Assembly: GCF_901538265.1 (NCBI RefSeq)
Contig: NZ_LR593886.1
Span: 496,001-560,000, forward strand
Length of the DNA stretch: 64,000 bases
DNA from: Gemmata massiliana
GTDB lineage: Bacteria; Planctomycetota; Planctomycetia; Gemmatales; Gemmataceae
Reading direction: 5' to 3'
Positions 16,435 to 25,393 of the stretch are shown in pieces (position 1 is the stretch's first letter; every line of letters begins with the position of its first letter). Position numbers and translations under genes: made by a program. The notes below the pieces were generated by a model that was not told where the DNA came from, did not search any database, and saw only the letters and a program-made list of their open reading frames with translations.

Positions 16435-17340
16435 TCACGGCGAGTTGCACTTCCCCAGGAAGCCGAGAGTCACAGACCGGTATTGGTCGGGGGCTGCCTC
16501 GAAGAGTTGCAGGTGATCGCCCTCCGCAATTACGACGAGTTCCGCACGCGAACCGAGTTGGGCCGCAATTTCACGCGCCTCGTTCGGCGTGGCCCGGGAA
16601 TCTCTGCCGCCGGCCAGCACAAGCGCGCGAGTTTCTCGCGGAGCACTCGCCGCGGCTTCGACCGGCGCGATGTGGTCGAAATCGGGCAACACGATCGGCG
16701 CCGTGATTCGCAGCCCGGCATACGCGACGTGATCGAGAACCGGTGGTAAGCGCGAATGGAGCCGGTTCCAGACGGCGGTGCGCAAGTCGCGATAGGGGCA
16801 TTTGAGAGCGTACCCGCACACCCGCGTTCCGAAATCGCGTGCGGCGAACAGGGCTGCGGCCGAACCCAGCGATTGGCCCCAAACCACGACCCGTGCGTGG
16901 GGGCGAGTCGCGTTGAGCCAGTCGACCGCGGCGATCACGTCGTGTCGCGCGGAGTACCCGATGTCGTTGTGGTCGCCGGTCGAATCGCCGTGCGCCCGAA
17001 GGGTGACGGCCAGTACCGGGTACCCGGCCGCGGCGAGCAACTCCGCTTGGGGCAGGCACGCCGTTCGACTTCCGCCGTTACCGTGAAGGAGGACAACGAC
17101 GGGCCGATCAGACCGACCGGAAAAGAACCACGCGCCGAGCGTCTGGCCATCGGAGGTGTGGAGCGTGAGCGCTTCGGCATTACCCCAGGGTACCGTGGGT
17201 AGCGGTTCCGGGGCGAGTGGGCGAGCGCGTCGAGTTAATCGGGAAGCGACCGCGAACGAAGCCACGAGCCAGAACACGACCGCGCACGCAGCAAAAACGA
17301 ACATGCGCCGAACCCACTTGCGCCGGACCGAATTCCCCAC
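16435..17340 (-). CDS. Membrane-anchored alpha/beta hydrolase
   Basis: The 301-aa frame starts with GTG at 17340; an internal ATG at 17304 (MFVFAACAVVFWLV) is an alternative start just before the N-terminal anchor helix. The hydrolase domain has VVLLHGNGGSRTACLPQAEL, the elbow GQSLGS (Ser near residue 155), GGRDSRATP for the acid and EGDHLQLF for the base. The layout matches BEM46/serine aminopeptidase S33-type hydrolases. Substrate unknown. The start is only 10 bases from the stop of the gene upstream, so the two are probably in one operon. Confidence 0.8.
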   Translation of the reverse strand: MGNSVRRKWVRRMFVFAACAVVFWLVASFAVASRLTRRARPLAPEPLPTVPWGNAEALTLHTSDGQTLGAWFFSGRSDRPVVVLLHGNGGSRTACLPQAELLAAAGYPVLAVTLRAHGDSTGDHNDIGYSARHDVIAAVDWLNATRPHARVVVWGQSLGSAAALFAARDFGTRVCGYALKCPYRDLRTAVWNRLHSRLPPVLDHVAYAGLRITAPIVLPDFDHIAPVEAAASAPRETRALVLAGGRDSRATPNEAREIAAQLGSRAELVVIAEGDHLQLFEAAPDQYRSVTLGFLGKCNSP

Positions 17341-17349
17341 GAGTTCCGC

Positions 17350-17880
17350 CTATTTCTCGGTTGGCGCGAAGAACACGTACTTCGCTTCGTAAGGCACCCC
17401 GATCTTTGTGCCCGTGCGCTTCGGCGCTTCCGCGGGGGCTTTTCCGCCGCTCGTTTCGATCCGCTGAACGTAGACCACTTTGGTGAGCGCACCGGGTTTG
17501 GGATCATCCGACTTCACGCGAATGAGGAGCCAGGGGATATCGGCATTGCCTTTCGAGACCGACCTCGGCTTTTCGGCCTCGTCGCGCACGAGCCGGCTCC
17601 CGTCCGCTGCTTCCCACGACGGTCCCTCGAAGTGACACCCGACGCGCGTGCCCTTCGCGTCGGTCAGTTCCGCGAGCGGGCCGTCCAGAACCCACGCCAG
17701 TTTGCCGTCCTTGTCGGCGACCGATTTGTAAATCTGAACGCCCTTCGCCTTGACCGTGAGGACGTCCTTGTACCCCGCGGGGACGGCGATGTCTTTGGGA
17801 ATTTCGACATCGGCTCCCCTTGTGGGGGCGGGGATTGCGATCAAGCCGAGTACCACCGCGGCACGCAGTAACGGAATCAT
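17350..17880 (-). CDS. DUF3455 family secreted protein
   Basis: The 176-aa protein has a signal peptide (MIPLLRAAVVLGLIAIPAPT). The mature part reads VLTVKAKGVQIYKS, WVLDGPLAELTDAKGTRVGC, HFEGPSWEAADGSRLV, PWLLIRVKS and then VVYVQRIETSGGKAP and VPYEAKYVFF. These are the landmarks of DUF3455 in their usual order. The family is a secreted beta-rich protein of unknown function, seen in bacteria and fungi. It is probably in one operon with the hydrolase 10 bases downstream and the ankyrin protein 37 bases upstream. Confidence 0.8.
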   Translation of the reverse strand: MIPLLRAAVVLGLIAIPAPTRGADVEIPKDIAVPAGYKDVLTVKAKGVQIYKSVADKDGKLAWVLDGPLAELTDAKGTRVGCHFEGPSWEAADGSRLVRDEAEKPRSVSKGNADIPWLLIRVKSDDPKPGALTKVVYVQRIETSGGKAPAEAPKRTGTKIGVPYEAKYVFFAPTEK

Positions 17881-17917
17881 CGGTCGGCCTCGTTCGGGTG
17901 AATGTTCGCGCGGCGAT

Positions 17918-18550
17918 TTACGACTTCTTCGGCGGGTCTTTCTTGTCGCCGGGCTTTCGGAGAAACGGGTTCGGCGGGAGGTCGATCTTCTTGATCGATT
18001 GCAGGTACTCGACCATCTTGTCTGCGTCCTTGCCGGCCAACTGCGCGTGGAAGTGCAGGCTGAATCCGTGCGGCCCCTTCGCGTCGATGAGCTTGGGCTG
18101 AAGCGTGAGGAACGCTTTGACCGCGTCGAGTTGCCCCATCATTGTGGCGCAGAAGATGTCGATACGGGCGCCGCGCTCCAGGAGCAGTTCGGCCATCGCG
18201 CGGTTGCCCATGTGGGCCGCGGCACCGAGGCCGCTCTCCCAGTCCCCGCCGCCCCAATCCATGAACGAGTTGACGAGGGCCGGTTCCTTGTCGAGGAGCT
18301 TCGACACCATCGCCGCGTCCGTGTGCGCGTAAACGACGAAGTCCTGAATGAGCAGCCGGTTGATTTGCGGCCGGCGCCAACTCGGATTGAAGCCCGGTTT
18401 GGGGTAATCGCGCTCGAACGGCGCTTCAGTGGGCTTGCCGTGCGGCATCGGAGCAACGGCCGGTGCGTCGGCGCTGAGTGCTTCACTTCCGAGAACGACA
18501 CTCGCGGCGAACGCGGTCGCGAACGTGCGACGATCGACAGGGTCGGGCAT
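17918..18550 (-). CDS. Secreted ankyrin-repeat protein
   Basis: The 210-aa protein begins MPDPVDRRTFATAFAASVVL, a twin-arginine-like export signal. The core shows degenerate ankyrin repeats: GLGAAAHMGNRAMAELLLER followed by GARIDIFCATMMGQLDAVKA and FLTLQPKLIDAKGPHGFSLH. The C-terminus is Lys/Pro-rich. Ankyrin repeats serve protein binding, so it is likely a periplasmic binding or regulatory protein; there is no catalytic motif. It is the first gene of a likely three-gene unit with the DUF3455 protein and the hydrolase. Confidence 0.75.
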   Translation of the reverse strand: MPDPVDRRTFATAFAASVVLGSEALSADAPAVAPMPHGKPTEAPFERDYPKPGFNPSWRRPQINRLLIQDFVVYAHTDAAMVSKLLDKEPALVNSFMDWGGGDWESGLGAAAHMGNRAMAELLLERGARIDIFCATMMGQLDAVKAFLTLQPKLIDAKGPHGFSLHFHAQLAGKDADKMVEYLQSIKKIDLPPNPFLRKPGDKKDPPKKS

Positions 18551-18708
18551 GGCGGGCCTCTGGTTGGGCGAGGATCGGTGTGCCGATCAGCATACCGTAA
18601 CGAACCAGAAGTGGGAGCGGGGACGTCGAACTTGTGTCGGCGCGACGAAATGCAACGACCCGCCGGAACTTTTTGTGGTTCCGGCGGACCGAGATAGGGA
18701 TCGAACAC

Positions 18709-18897
18709 TTACCGCTGTGGAGGGTTCTTGGGCGGAGGCGGGATCGGCGCGACGGACGGGTCTCCGCGCCCACCGCCCTTGTGTACCCCGTTCTTGGGGG
18801 CGTCCGTCGCCACCGGTTGTGTCGGGGCCGACGTTCCGCAGCCGACAATAACGGCCGCGAGGCCCGCGGTCAGGAGAGCTTTGCGAAAGCGAATCAT
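18709..18897 (-). CDS. Small lipoprotein
   Basis: The 62-aa product starts MIRFRKALLTAGLAAVIVGC, a lipoprotein signal with lipobox Ala-Val-Ile-Val-Gly-Cys near residue 20. The mature part is about 42 residues rich in Pro, Gly and Thr and has no domain. It lies 50 bases downstream of a DUF1559 gene on the same strand, mirroring the DUF1559 plus lipoprotein pair at 14963-16379. I infer it is a real gene from the lipobox, the signal helix and that repeated arrangement. Confidence 0.65.
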   Translation of the reverse strand: MIRFRKALLTAGLAAVIVGCGTSAPTQPVATDAPKNGVHKGGGRGDPSVAPIPPPPKNPPQR

Positions 18898-18947
18898 TAT
18901 GGCTCCGTGAGCGGCGACCGCACCCGACCGCCGGTTAAAGGTGTGAA

Positions 18948-19877
18948 CTAGTTACTGATGCTGGAGTAATCCGTGCTCTGGCCGTCCTGCATCCCGGCCA
19001 TGCGCTGGAACGTGTACCAACTGTCGCTGTACCAGTCGGTGCTGGCACCGGAGAACTTGCGGATCGTGCGGACGGACCCGTCGCACATCCCGAAGCACAC
19101 GATCCCGGAGTGGTTGCTCGAGTAGTTGGTGAGCGAGCTGGTGGTCGGGATCGCCCACGCCGTCGGGAGGTTGGACCCGCCCATCCAGCTCGAGACGAAG
19201 TCGCGGGTGCCGGGCGCGGTGCCGCCGAGGGTCTCGCCGAACGCGATCGTGTTGCTCGTCCCGTCCGAGATCCCGACGATGGTGGTCTTGGAGTTCTGCG
19301 TGTACGGCCCCTTCCACTGGTCCCAGAAGCTGTCGCCGGTCGCGCCGAGGGCGCCCGAGCTGGCCGCGTAGTTCGTGCGGCCCAGGGGCGTGGTCGGATC
19401 GAACCACGCATACGCGAGCGAGCCGGGGGTGGTGTAGTAGTACGCCATCACCCCGGTCGAGGGCGCGACGTCGGCCGTGTCCGACGGGCAGAGGAACGTC
19501 TTGATCCGGACCTGGGCCGGGCCGTAGGCCGAGCCCCACCACGCGCCGCCGGCCGCGCCGGGCGGGAGGATGAACTCGTTGGTCGGGATCTGAGTGTACA
19601 CGTTGTCCTGCTCGATGTACGGCAGCAGGTACGCGAGCGTTCCCACGAAGGTGCTCATGTTGATGCCCGGGGGCAGGTACCCGTTGGCGCTGTCGTAACT
19701 GTGGGCGGCGAGGCTGATCTGCTTGAGGTTGTTCTGGCAGCTCATGCGCGCGGCGGCCTCGCGCACCTTCTGGACCGCGGGCAGCAGGAGCCCGATCAGG
19801 ATGGCGATAATGGCGATCACCACCAGCAATTCAATGAGCGTGAATGCCGAGCGAAAACGGCGCAGCCGAACCGACAT
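18948..19877 (-). CDS. DUF1559 prepilin-type protein
   Basis: The 309-aa protein contains [20 protein letters not shown] and [20 protein letters not shown] followed by [20 protein letters not shown]. Later landmarks are LCPSD, the [11 protein letters not shown] block and [20 protein letters not shown] near the end. The start is the ATG at 19877. It is the second DUF1559 protein in the window and is transcribed toward the first, with a small lipoprotein gene immediately downstream. Function as a pseudopilin-like surface protein is inferred from family membership. Confidence 0.92.
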   Translation of the reverse strand: MSVRLRRFRSAFTLIELLVVIAIIAILIGLLLPAVQKVREAAARMSCQNNLKQISLAAHSYDSANGYLPPGINMSTFVGTLAYLLPYIEQDNVYTQIPTNEFILPPGAAGGAWWGSAYGPAQVRIKTFLCPSDTADVAPSTGVMAYYYTTPGSLAYAWFDPTTPLGRTNYAASSGALGATGDSFWDQWKGPYTQNSKTTIVGISDGTSNTIAFGETLGGTAPGTRDFVSSWMGGSNLPTAWAIPTTSSLTNYSSNHSGIVCFGMCDGSVRTIRKFSGASTDWYSDSWYTFQRMAGMQDGQSTDYSSISN

Positions 19878-20463
19878 GCGAATCTCCGAGTAAACGAACG
19901 AAAAGAATAGACCAAGCCAGGCAAATCGGACTGGGAGCGAAAAGACACTATGGGCGGATGAAGGAGCGGGCAGGCTCTTTCGGGGGAGAGTGGGCAGGCT
20001 TATTGCAGTTTACCTGCCAACGGCGCGGGGCTTACGCGCCGGGGAACTGAAAATACCGCAAGTGGCTCGTTTTACGTGCGTCCCGCGGGTCCAGTTTTTG
20101 GACTCTCATCCCGGGCACATCACTTTGCCGCCGTATCTCGCGACAGCGTGCTCAAGAATAGTGCACAAATGAATCGAACGTGAAACGGGAAGGGCCGCTC
20201 TCACAACTAAAGACACACGAAATCGTATCTGCGTCCGCCAAAGGAAACGATCGATACGCTGAGAGATGAATATTGGAATTGAGTGAGTGTGCGTCGGGAC
20301 GCGCAACCGGTTTTATGAGGGCGAATTCTCTCGAGGCGCTTCCCACCCGCTCGTTAACACTCGCGGTTCGCCCAGAGCCCTTTGGCGAACCGCGAGTGTT
20401 AACGAGCGGGTGGGATGGAGTGCCAACAAAGGGCGCTAAAAATTACCCCGGTGGTGCCCAGGG
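19878..20463. other. 586-bp gap holding a long palindrome; no gene seen
   Basis: The region between the start of the DUF1559 gene (19877, minus) and the stop of the DUF1501 gene (20464, minus) has no open frame with family similarity. It should hold the DUF1559 promoter near its left end. Its only structured element is the 32-bp palindrome at 20341-20415. Confidence 0.6.
20341..20415. repeat. Perfect 32-bp inverted repeat (long hairpin) after DUF1501 gene
   Basis: The arm at 20341-20372 (starting TCCCACCCGCTCGTTAACAC) is the exact reverse complement of 20384-20415, with an 11-base loop (CAGAGCCCTTT). It lies 49 bases beyond the stop of the DUF1501 gene on the minus strand. It could be a terminator, but 32 perfect base pairs is far more than termination needs. 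Confidence 0.9.
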
Positions 20464-21963
20464 TCACGCCAGCACGTCGCGCAGGACTTGCCCCGTGGGG
20501 ACGATCGACACCGGCCGGTTGGTCTTGTCGGCGATCGTCGTTTCGAGGTCGTAGCCCAGGAGGTGGTACGCGGTCGCGAGCAGATCTTTCGGCGACACCG
20601 GGCGGTCCGCCACGGTCCCGCCGATCTTGTCGGTCTTGCCGACGACCTTTCCGCGTGCGATCCCGCCGCCCGCGAGCAGCACCGAGTACGCCTGCGACCA
20701 GTGGTCGCGCCCCGCGCCCTTCGCGCTGCTCAGTTTCGGCGTGCGCCCGTGCTCGCTCAGCACCATTACGAGCGTGTCATCGAGCATCCCGCGCTGGTCG
20801 AGGTCGCTAATCAGCCCGGAGAACCCGCGGTCGAACCCGGGCATCAGCTCGTTCCGCATGCGCGGGTAGTGCTCCCAGTGCGTGTCCCAGCCCGACCCGG
20901 CCAGCCCGAACTCGTCCCAGAACACCGTCACGAACTTGCTCCCGGCTTCCACCAATCGGCGCGCGGCGAGGCAGCTCTGGCCGAACAGCATGTGTCCGTA
21001 GCTCTCGCGCGTCTTCGCGGACTCGCGGCGCACGTCCAGGGCGTGGCGCACCGCGTTCGAGCTGATGAGCGAGTAGGCCATCTCACGGAAATGGTCCCGG
21101 GAGCCGGCCCCGTCGCGCGCCCGGCGCGCGTCCTCCATCTGGTCGAGCAGTGACTTCCGCGTGTTCATCCGGTCGAGCGTGAGGTCGGCGACCGGTTCTC
21201 CGCCGAGCGCGAAGTACGAGTCCGGCGAAATTCCCGCATAGGGTTCGTCGAACTCGATGGTACGGTCGGTCAGCGTCTTGGTGATCTTCGCCGTCGCCTT
21301 CCCGTGGAAACTGGTGTAGTGCGGGTGGAACTGGTTCCCGAGGAACGCGGGGTACGGTCCCGCGCGCTGGACCTCGCCCGTGCGCTGGCTGCTGAACGGG
21401 AACGGCAGCGCGATGTTGTCCGGCACCGCCCTCTTCGTGCTCGCGGGGTTCCGGCGCTGTTCGAGGTGCGCGACCGTCGACCCGATGAACGGCCAGTGCT
21501 TGCTGTCGTGGGGCGCCAGTTCCATTGACACATCGATCTCGGGAATCGACGTGGTCGCGTAGGCGACGCCGTGGATCGGGTACGGGTGCGTCACCGAGCG
21601 CACCACGGTGACGTTGTGCATCACGCGGCTGGTGTGCGGGAGCAGTTCGCACACGTCGCACCCCGGCAGGGTGGAGCGGATCGACTTGAGTTCCCCGCGC
21701 ACCTCCACGGGCGCATCCGGTTTCTGGTCCGCGAGTTCGATCTGGCTCGGTGACCCGTAGAGGAACAGCAGGATGCACGCCTTCGCGCGGCCGAAGTGCT
21801 TGTCGTGCCCCGTTGCGGCACCCGCTCCGGTGGGCGGAGCTTTTCGGGCTTCGGCGCGCAGGAACGCGGGCAAATTCAGCCCCAGAGCGGCGCCGGCAGT
21901 GATGAGGTCGCGCCGGGTGACACCGGTGCAAAGCCGCTTCGGGTTTCCGAGAACGCGCAACAT
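20464..21963 (-). CDS. DUF1501 domain-containing protein
   Basis: From the ATG at 21963 the product is 499 aa and begins MLRVLGNPKRLCTGVTRRDL, a twin-arginine-like export signal followed by LPAFLRAEA. The family landmarks are CILLFLYGSPSQIELADQKP, RGELKSI, LPHTSRVMHNVTVVRSVTHP, VTVFWDEFGLAGSGWDTHWE, DLDQRGMLDDTLVMVLSEHG and GRDHWSQAYSVLLAGGGIAR. DUF1501 proteins have an alkaline-phosphatase/sulfatase-like fold and are usually paired with DUF1549/DUF1553 cytochrome-type proteins in planctomycetes; no such partner is adjacent here. Function is unknown. Confidence 0.9.
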   Translation of the reverse strand: MLRVLGNPKRLCTGVTRRDLITAGAALGLNLPAFLRAEARKAPPTGAGAATGHDKHFGRAKACILLFLYGSPSQIELADQKPDAPVEVRGELKSIRSTLPGCDVCELLPHTSRVMHNVTVVRSVTHPYPIHGVAYATTSIPEIDVSMELAPHDSKHWPFIGSTVAHLEQRRNPASTKRAVPDNIALPFPFSSQRTGEVQRAGPYPAFLGNQFHPHYTSFHGKATAKITKTLTDRTIEFDEPYAGISPDSYFALGGEPVADLTLDRMNTRKSLLDQMEDARRARDGAGSRDHFREMAYSLISSNAVRHALDVRRESAKTRESYGHMLFGQSCLAARRLVEAGSKFVTVFWDEFGLAGSGWDTHWEHYPRMRNELMPGFDRGFSGLISDLDQRGMLDDTLVMVLSEHGRTPKLSSAKGAGRDHWSQAYSVLLAGGGIARGKVVGKTDKIGGTVADRPVSPKDLLATAYHLLGYDLETTIADKTNRPVSIVPTGQVLRDVLA

Positions 21964-22140
21964 GGCATGGTCCTGACGGGCCGCGGGAGGCGGGACGCTG
22001 GCGGGATGACACAATAATGCCCCGGCGCCGCGATCGGGGCAAGTGAAATGCGTGTGCGAAAACTGCCGCCCCCTTGCCCCGAACACGGTAACTGGTGACA
22101 CTATTCCGGCACCCATCAAATCCGTGAGGACCAAGTCCCC

Positions 22141-24156
22141 ATGAAGCGCTACCTCTCTCTGGCCGCGCTGCTGATCGCTGCGCCGGTGTCGGCCGCGGAG
22201 CTACCCAAGCCCCTCGCTACGGGGCTGGTGAATCCCGAGTCGGTCGTCGTCGGACCGGACGGCAAGATTTACGTCACCGTGGTCGGTGAGTTCGATAAGG
22301 ACGGCGACGGGGCCGTTGTCACGATCGAGAACGGGAAAGTGGTCCCGTTCGTGAAAGATCTCGACGATCCCAAAGGCATCGCGCTGTTCCAAAACTGGCT
22401 GTTCGTGACCGACAAAACGAAGGTGCTGCGCATCAACCGCCAGAGCGGTAAGTCGGACGTGTTCGCCGCCGCGAAAGCGTTCCCGGCCGAACCGAAGTAC
22501 CTGAACGACGTCGTCGTGGACCCGGAAAACGGCCTGGTTTACGTGAGCGACTCCGGCGCGAAGGGGAGCGGCGGGGCCGTGTACCGCATCAACCAGAAGG
22601 GCGGCGTCTCGCTCGTCGTGGACGAGAAGAAGTTGCCCGGGCTGAAAACCCCCAACGGCCTCACGATGGACGGCTCCTCGCATCTGATCCTCGCGGACGC
22701 GGGGGCGGGCACGCTGCACCGCATCAAACTCCTCGACGGCAGCAACGAGAAGATCGCCGACGAATTGCCCGACGCCGACGGCCTCACCTGGGACTACTAC
22801 GGCCGGCTGTTCGTTTCGTGCCACCAGGCGGGCAAGCTGTTCGTCATCCCGCGCCCGGGGGACAAGCCGGTGCTCGTGGCCGAGGGCTTGAAGTCGGCCG
22901 CGGACACGTGTTTGGACGCGACCGGCAAGCTCATCCTCGTGCCCGATATGAAGGGCGGTACGCTGAGCGCGGTTCTCGCGCAGGTGCCCGGAGCACCTGT
23001 CGATGAGAGCCCGCTCCCGCTGAAGACGGACGTCGCGTTCCCGGACCTCAAGTGGACCGGGTGGAACCCGGAAACGGCCTCGGGCCGGCCGAACCCGCTC
23101 CGGCCGCTCGTGCTCACGCACGCCGGCGACAGCAGCAACCGCGTGTTCGTCGGCACGCAGCACGGCGTGATCCACGTGTTCCCCAACGACCAGAAGGCCA
23201 CCGAGACGAAGGTGTTCCTCGATATCCAGGACCGCGTGAAGTACAACGACAACACCAACGAGGAGGGGTTCCTCGGCATGGCGTTCCACCCGAAGTTCAA
23301 GACCAACGGCGAGGTGTTCGTCTTCTACACGCCGAAGAAGGAGAACAAGGTCAACGTCGTGTCGCGGTTCCGGCTCAGCAAGACCGACCCGACGAAGCTC
23401 GACCCGGATTCCGAGGAGCAGATCATCCGGTTCGAGAACAAGCTGTTCTGGAACCACGACGGCGGCACCGTCCTCTTCGGGCCGGACGGGTACCTGTACG
23501 TGATCCACGGCGACGGCGGCGCGGCCAACGACCCGCAGGAGAACGGGCAGAACCTCGGCGTGCTCTACGGGAAGATCCTGCGCCTCGACGTCGACAACAA
23601 GGCCGACGGCAAGAACTACGCGATCCCGAAGGACAACCCGTTCGTGGACAAGAAGGGCGCGCGGCCCGAGATCTGGGCTTACGGCATCCGCAACATCTGG
23701 CGCATGAGCTTCGACCGGAAGACGGGTAAGCTCTGGGCCGGTGAAGTGGGCCAGAACCTGTACGAAGAGATCAACATCATCGAGAAGGGCGGCAACTACG
23801 GCTGGAACATCCGCGAATCGCTCCACCCGTTCGGCGCGAAGGGCGTCGGCCCGCGGAAGGATCTCATCGACCCGATCTGGGAGTACCACCACAACATGGG
23901 CAAGTCGATTACGGGTGGTGGGGTGTACCGCGGGAAGGCGCTCCCGGAACTGGAGGGGCACTACCTGTACGCGGACTACGTCACGTCCAAGATCTGGGCG
24001 CTGAAGTACGACGAAACCGCGAAGCGCGTGACCGCGAACCGAACGATCAAAGACCCGGAAAAGCCGGTGCTCTCGTTCGGTGAAGACGAGCAGGGCGAGA
24101 TGTACTTCCTCATCGTTGCGGCCAACGGTAAGGGGATCTACCGCTTCGTGAAGTAA
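22141..24156 (+). CDS. Two-propeller secreted dehydrogenase-like protein (SMP-30/NHL plus sorbosone/glucose dehydrogenase)
   Basis: The 671-aa protein has a signal peptide (MKRYLSLAALLIAAPVSAAE). Residues about 25-300 form an SMP-30/NHL-like propeller (LVNPESVVVGPDGKIYVTVV, PKYLNDVVVDPENGLVYVSD, TPNGLTMDGSSHLILADAGA). Residues about 320-671 match the PQQ-dependent glucose/sorbosone dehydrogenase family, with NEEGFLGMAFHPKF, FWNHDGGTVLFGPDGYLYVI, HGDGGAANDPQENGQ, IWAYGIRNIWRMSFD, GEVGQNLYEEINI and GNYGWNIRE. The GSDH half probably oxidises a sugar or alcohol in the periplasm using PQQ. The role of the first propeller is unknown. It is divergent from the DUF1501 gene. Confidence 0.85.
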   Translation: MKRYLSLAALLIAAPVSAAELPKPLATGLVNPESVVVGPDGKIYVTVVGEFDKDGDGAVVTIENGKVVPFVKDLDDPKGIALFQNWLFVTDKTKVLRINRQSGKSDVFAAAKAFPAEPKYLNDVVVDPENGLVYVSDSGAKGSGGAVYRINQKGGVSLVVDEKKLPGLKTPNGLTMDGSSHLILADAGAGTLHRIKLLDGSNEKIADELPDADGLTWDYYGRLFVSCHQAGKLFVIPRPGDKPVLVAEGLKSAADTCLDATGKLILVPDMKGGTLSAVLAQVPGAPVDESPLPLKTDVAFPDLKWTGWNPETASGRPNPLRPLVLTHAGDSSNRVFVGTQHGVIHVFPNDQKATETKVFLDIQDRVKYNDNTNEEGFLGMAFHPKFKTNGEVFVFYTPKKENKVNVVSRFRLSKTDPTKLDPDSEEQIIRFENKLFWNHDGGTVLFGPDGYLYVIHGDGGAANDPQENGQNLGVLYGKILRLDVDNKADGKNYAIPKDNPFVDKKGARPEIWAYGIRNIWRMSFDRKTGKLWAGEVGQNLYEEINIIEKGGNYGWNIRESLHPFGAKGVGPRKDLIDPIWEYHHNMGKSITGGGVYRGKALPELEGHYLYADYVTSKIWALKYDETAKRVTANRTIKDPEKPVLSFGEDEQGEMYFLIVAANGKGIYRFVK

Positions 24157-24169
24157 AGGCGGACTCCGT

Positions 24170-24202
24170 GGGTGGTGCGCCTGATTGATAAGCGCACCAC
24201 CC
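24170..24202. terminator. Bidirectional hairpin between convergent genes
   Basis: An 11-bp perfect stem (GGGTGGTGCGC at 24170-24180 with 24192-24202) has an 11-base AT-rich loop and is followed by GTTCGTTT. It lies 13 bases after the stop at 24156 and 19 bases before the convergent stop at 24222. Confidence 0.65.
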
Positions 24203-24221
24203 GTTCGTTTCCGATCGGAAC

Positions 24222-25250
24222 TCACTTCTCCCCCGCGCGTTCCTTGAGCAACTTCGCGGCCGCGCCGGTGTGGAACTCCCACGTGCGCATCCCGCTCTCC
24301 TCGACCGCTTTCGGGTCCGCGCCCGCGGCGAGCAACAGACGCACCGTCTCCACGTTTTTGGAGAGCATGAGAGCGTTGCGCCCGGAGTTGTACTTCTGAG
24401 TCGTCTTCGCATTCACGTCTGCCCCGCGGGCGAGTAGCAGCGAGACGAGCTTCACGGCCGCGCGGTTCGCGGCCCACAGGAGCGGAGTGAATCCGTCCGC
24501 GTCGCGCGAATCAACCGCGGCGCCTTTATCGAGTAGAGCTTCGGCCAGTTTCACGTTCTGGTGCGACATGACCCACCCCGACCGAATCGCGGCGTACTTC
24601 AGTGGATCGCTCTTTTCCTTGTCGGCCAGATTCACGTTCGCGCCCTGCGCAATCAGGTAAAGCGCGACGTCCAGTTTGTCACTCACAATGGCCGCGATGA
24701 GTGGCGTATAGCCGTACTGTCCGCGCCCGTCGAGTTTCGCCTTCGTCGCGACGAGGCCCTTCACTTTGTCCAGGTCGCCGGCAATCGCGGCTTTCACCAG
24801 TTCGGCGACCGACGCCTTGGCCGCAGATTTCTTTGGAGCAGGTTTGCCGTCGTCGACCTGCGTGGCCTTGACCTTCCCGCCGCTGTCTGGCGACAGGTCG
24901 ATGAACACCTTGCGCTTGTCCATGACCGTGTCGAAACAGCCCTCACCGATGCCGTCGCTCCACTGGCCCTGCGTGTCTTCGATCAGCCCATGGAGTTCGT
25001 CTTTGGCGAGTTTGCGCGCGCTGATGAATTCGGACACGACGCGCAGTTTCTTCGCTGCGGCGTCAAACACGAGCGTCACCCGTCCGCCCTTCAGTTCCAG
25101 GTCCGCGATGTCGCCGTGGTGGTACTTGGCGCACGTTTCTTTGCCGGAGTGAAGCCCGTCGAACGTGCCGAGCCGCTTGGCGTCGGTGATCGGCTCCTCG
25201 GTCGCGTCGTCGGTGACTACGACCGGGCCGCTAATTGTAATGGTGAACAT
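24222..25250 (-). CDS. Ankyrin-repeat protein with novel N-terminal domain
   Basis: The 342-aa protein has no signal peptide and starts at the ATG at 25250. Residues 1-130 are an unrecognised beta-rich domain (DLELKGGRVTLVFDAAAKKL, GIGEGCFDTV). After a Lys/Pro/Ala linker, ankyrin repeats begin near residue 145: AELVKAAIAGDLDKVKGLVA, GYTPLIAAIVSDKLDVALYL, GANVNLADKEKSDPLKYAAI, GFTPLLWAANRAAVKLVSLL, and GRNALMLSKNVETVRLLLAA. This gives about five repeats for protein binding in the cytoplasm. Its partner is unknown. The 143 bases to the next gene show no structure of note. Confidence 0.8.
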   Translation of the reverse strand: MFTITISGPVVVTDDATEEPITDAKRLGTFDGLHSGKETCAKYHHGDIADLELKGGRVTLVFDAAAKKLRVVSEFISARKLAKDELHGLIEDTQGQWSDGIGEGCFDTVMDKRKVFIDLSPDSGGKVKATQVDDGKPAPKKSAAKASVAELVKAAIAGDLDKVKGLVATKAKLDGRGQYGYTPLIAAIVSDKLDVALYLIAQGANVNLADKEKSDPLKYAAIRSGWVMSHQNVKLAEALLDKGAAVDSRDADGFTPLLWAANRAAVKLVSLLLARGADVNAKTTQKYNSGRNALMLSKNVETVRLLLAAGADPKAVEESGMRTWEFHTGAAAKLLKERAGEK

Positions 25251-25336
25251 GGCTTACCTTGGGTTGGGAGAAAACCGTTACGGTAAGCGACCCACAATAC
25301 CGAATCTATCTCAGAGAAAAACATCTCTTGGGCAAC

Positions 25337-25354
25337 GGCCGGTGTGAGCCGGCC
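25337..25354 (-). terminator. Weak hairpin after the PEP-CTERM gene
   Basis: A 6-bp GGCCGG/CCGGCC stem with a 6-base loop lies about 40 bases past the stop codon at 25394 on the minus strand. It is short and has no U-tract. Confidence 0.3.
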
Positions 25355-25393
25355 GGAGTGTTGACAGTGCTTCTCCCAGGCACACGAACCGAG

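Noticed and set aside
18640-18708. A stretch resembling the end of a tRNA (GAGATAGGGATCGAACAC)
   Set aside because: It lacks matching acceptor and anticodon stems, so no tRNA is claimed.
20339-20420. The perfect palindrome as an insertion-sequence end or attachment site
   Set aside because: There is no transposase gene or direct target duplication nearby; it is listed only as a repeat.
20464-22134. Longer start for the DUF1501 gene at 22134
   Set aside because: The extra 57 residues are not family-like, and the twin-Arg leader begins at the ATG at 21963.
22201-24477. Long open frame on the minus strand opposite the two-propeller dehydrogenase
   Set aside because: It is a codon-bias shadow of the recognised gene and has no family motif.
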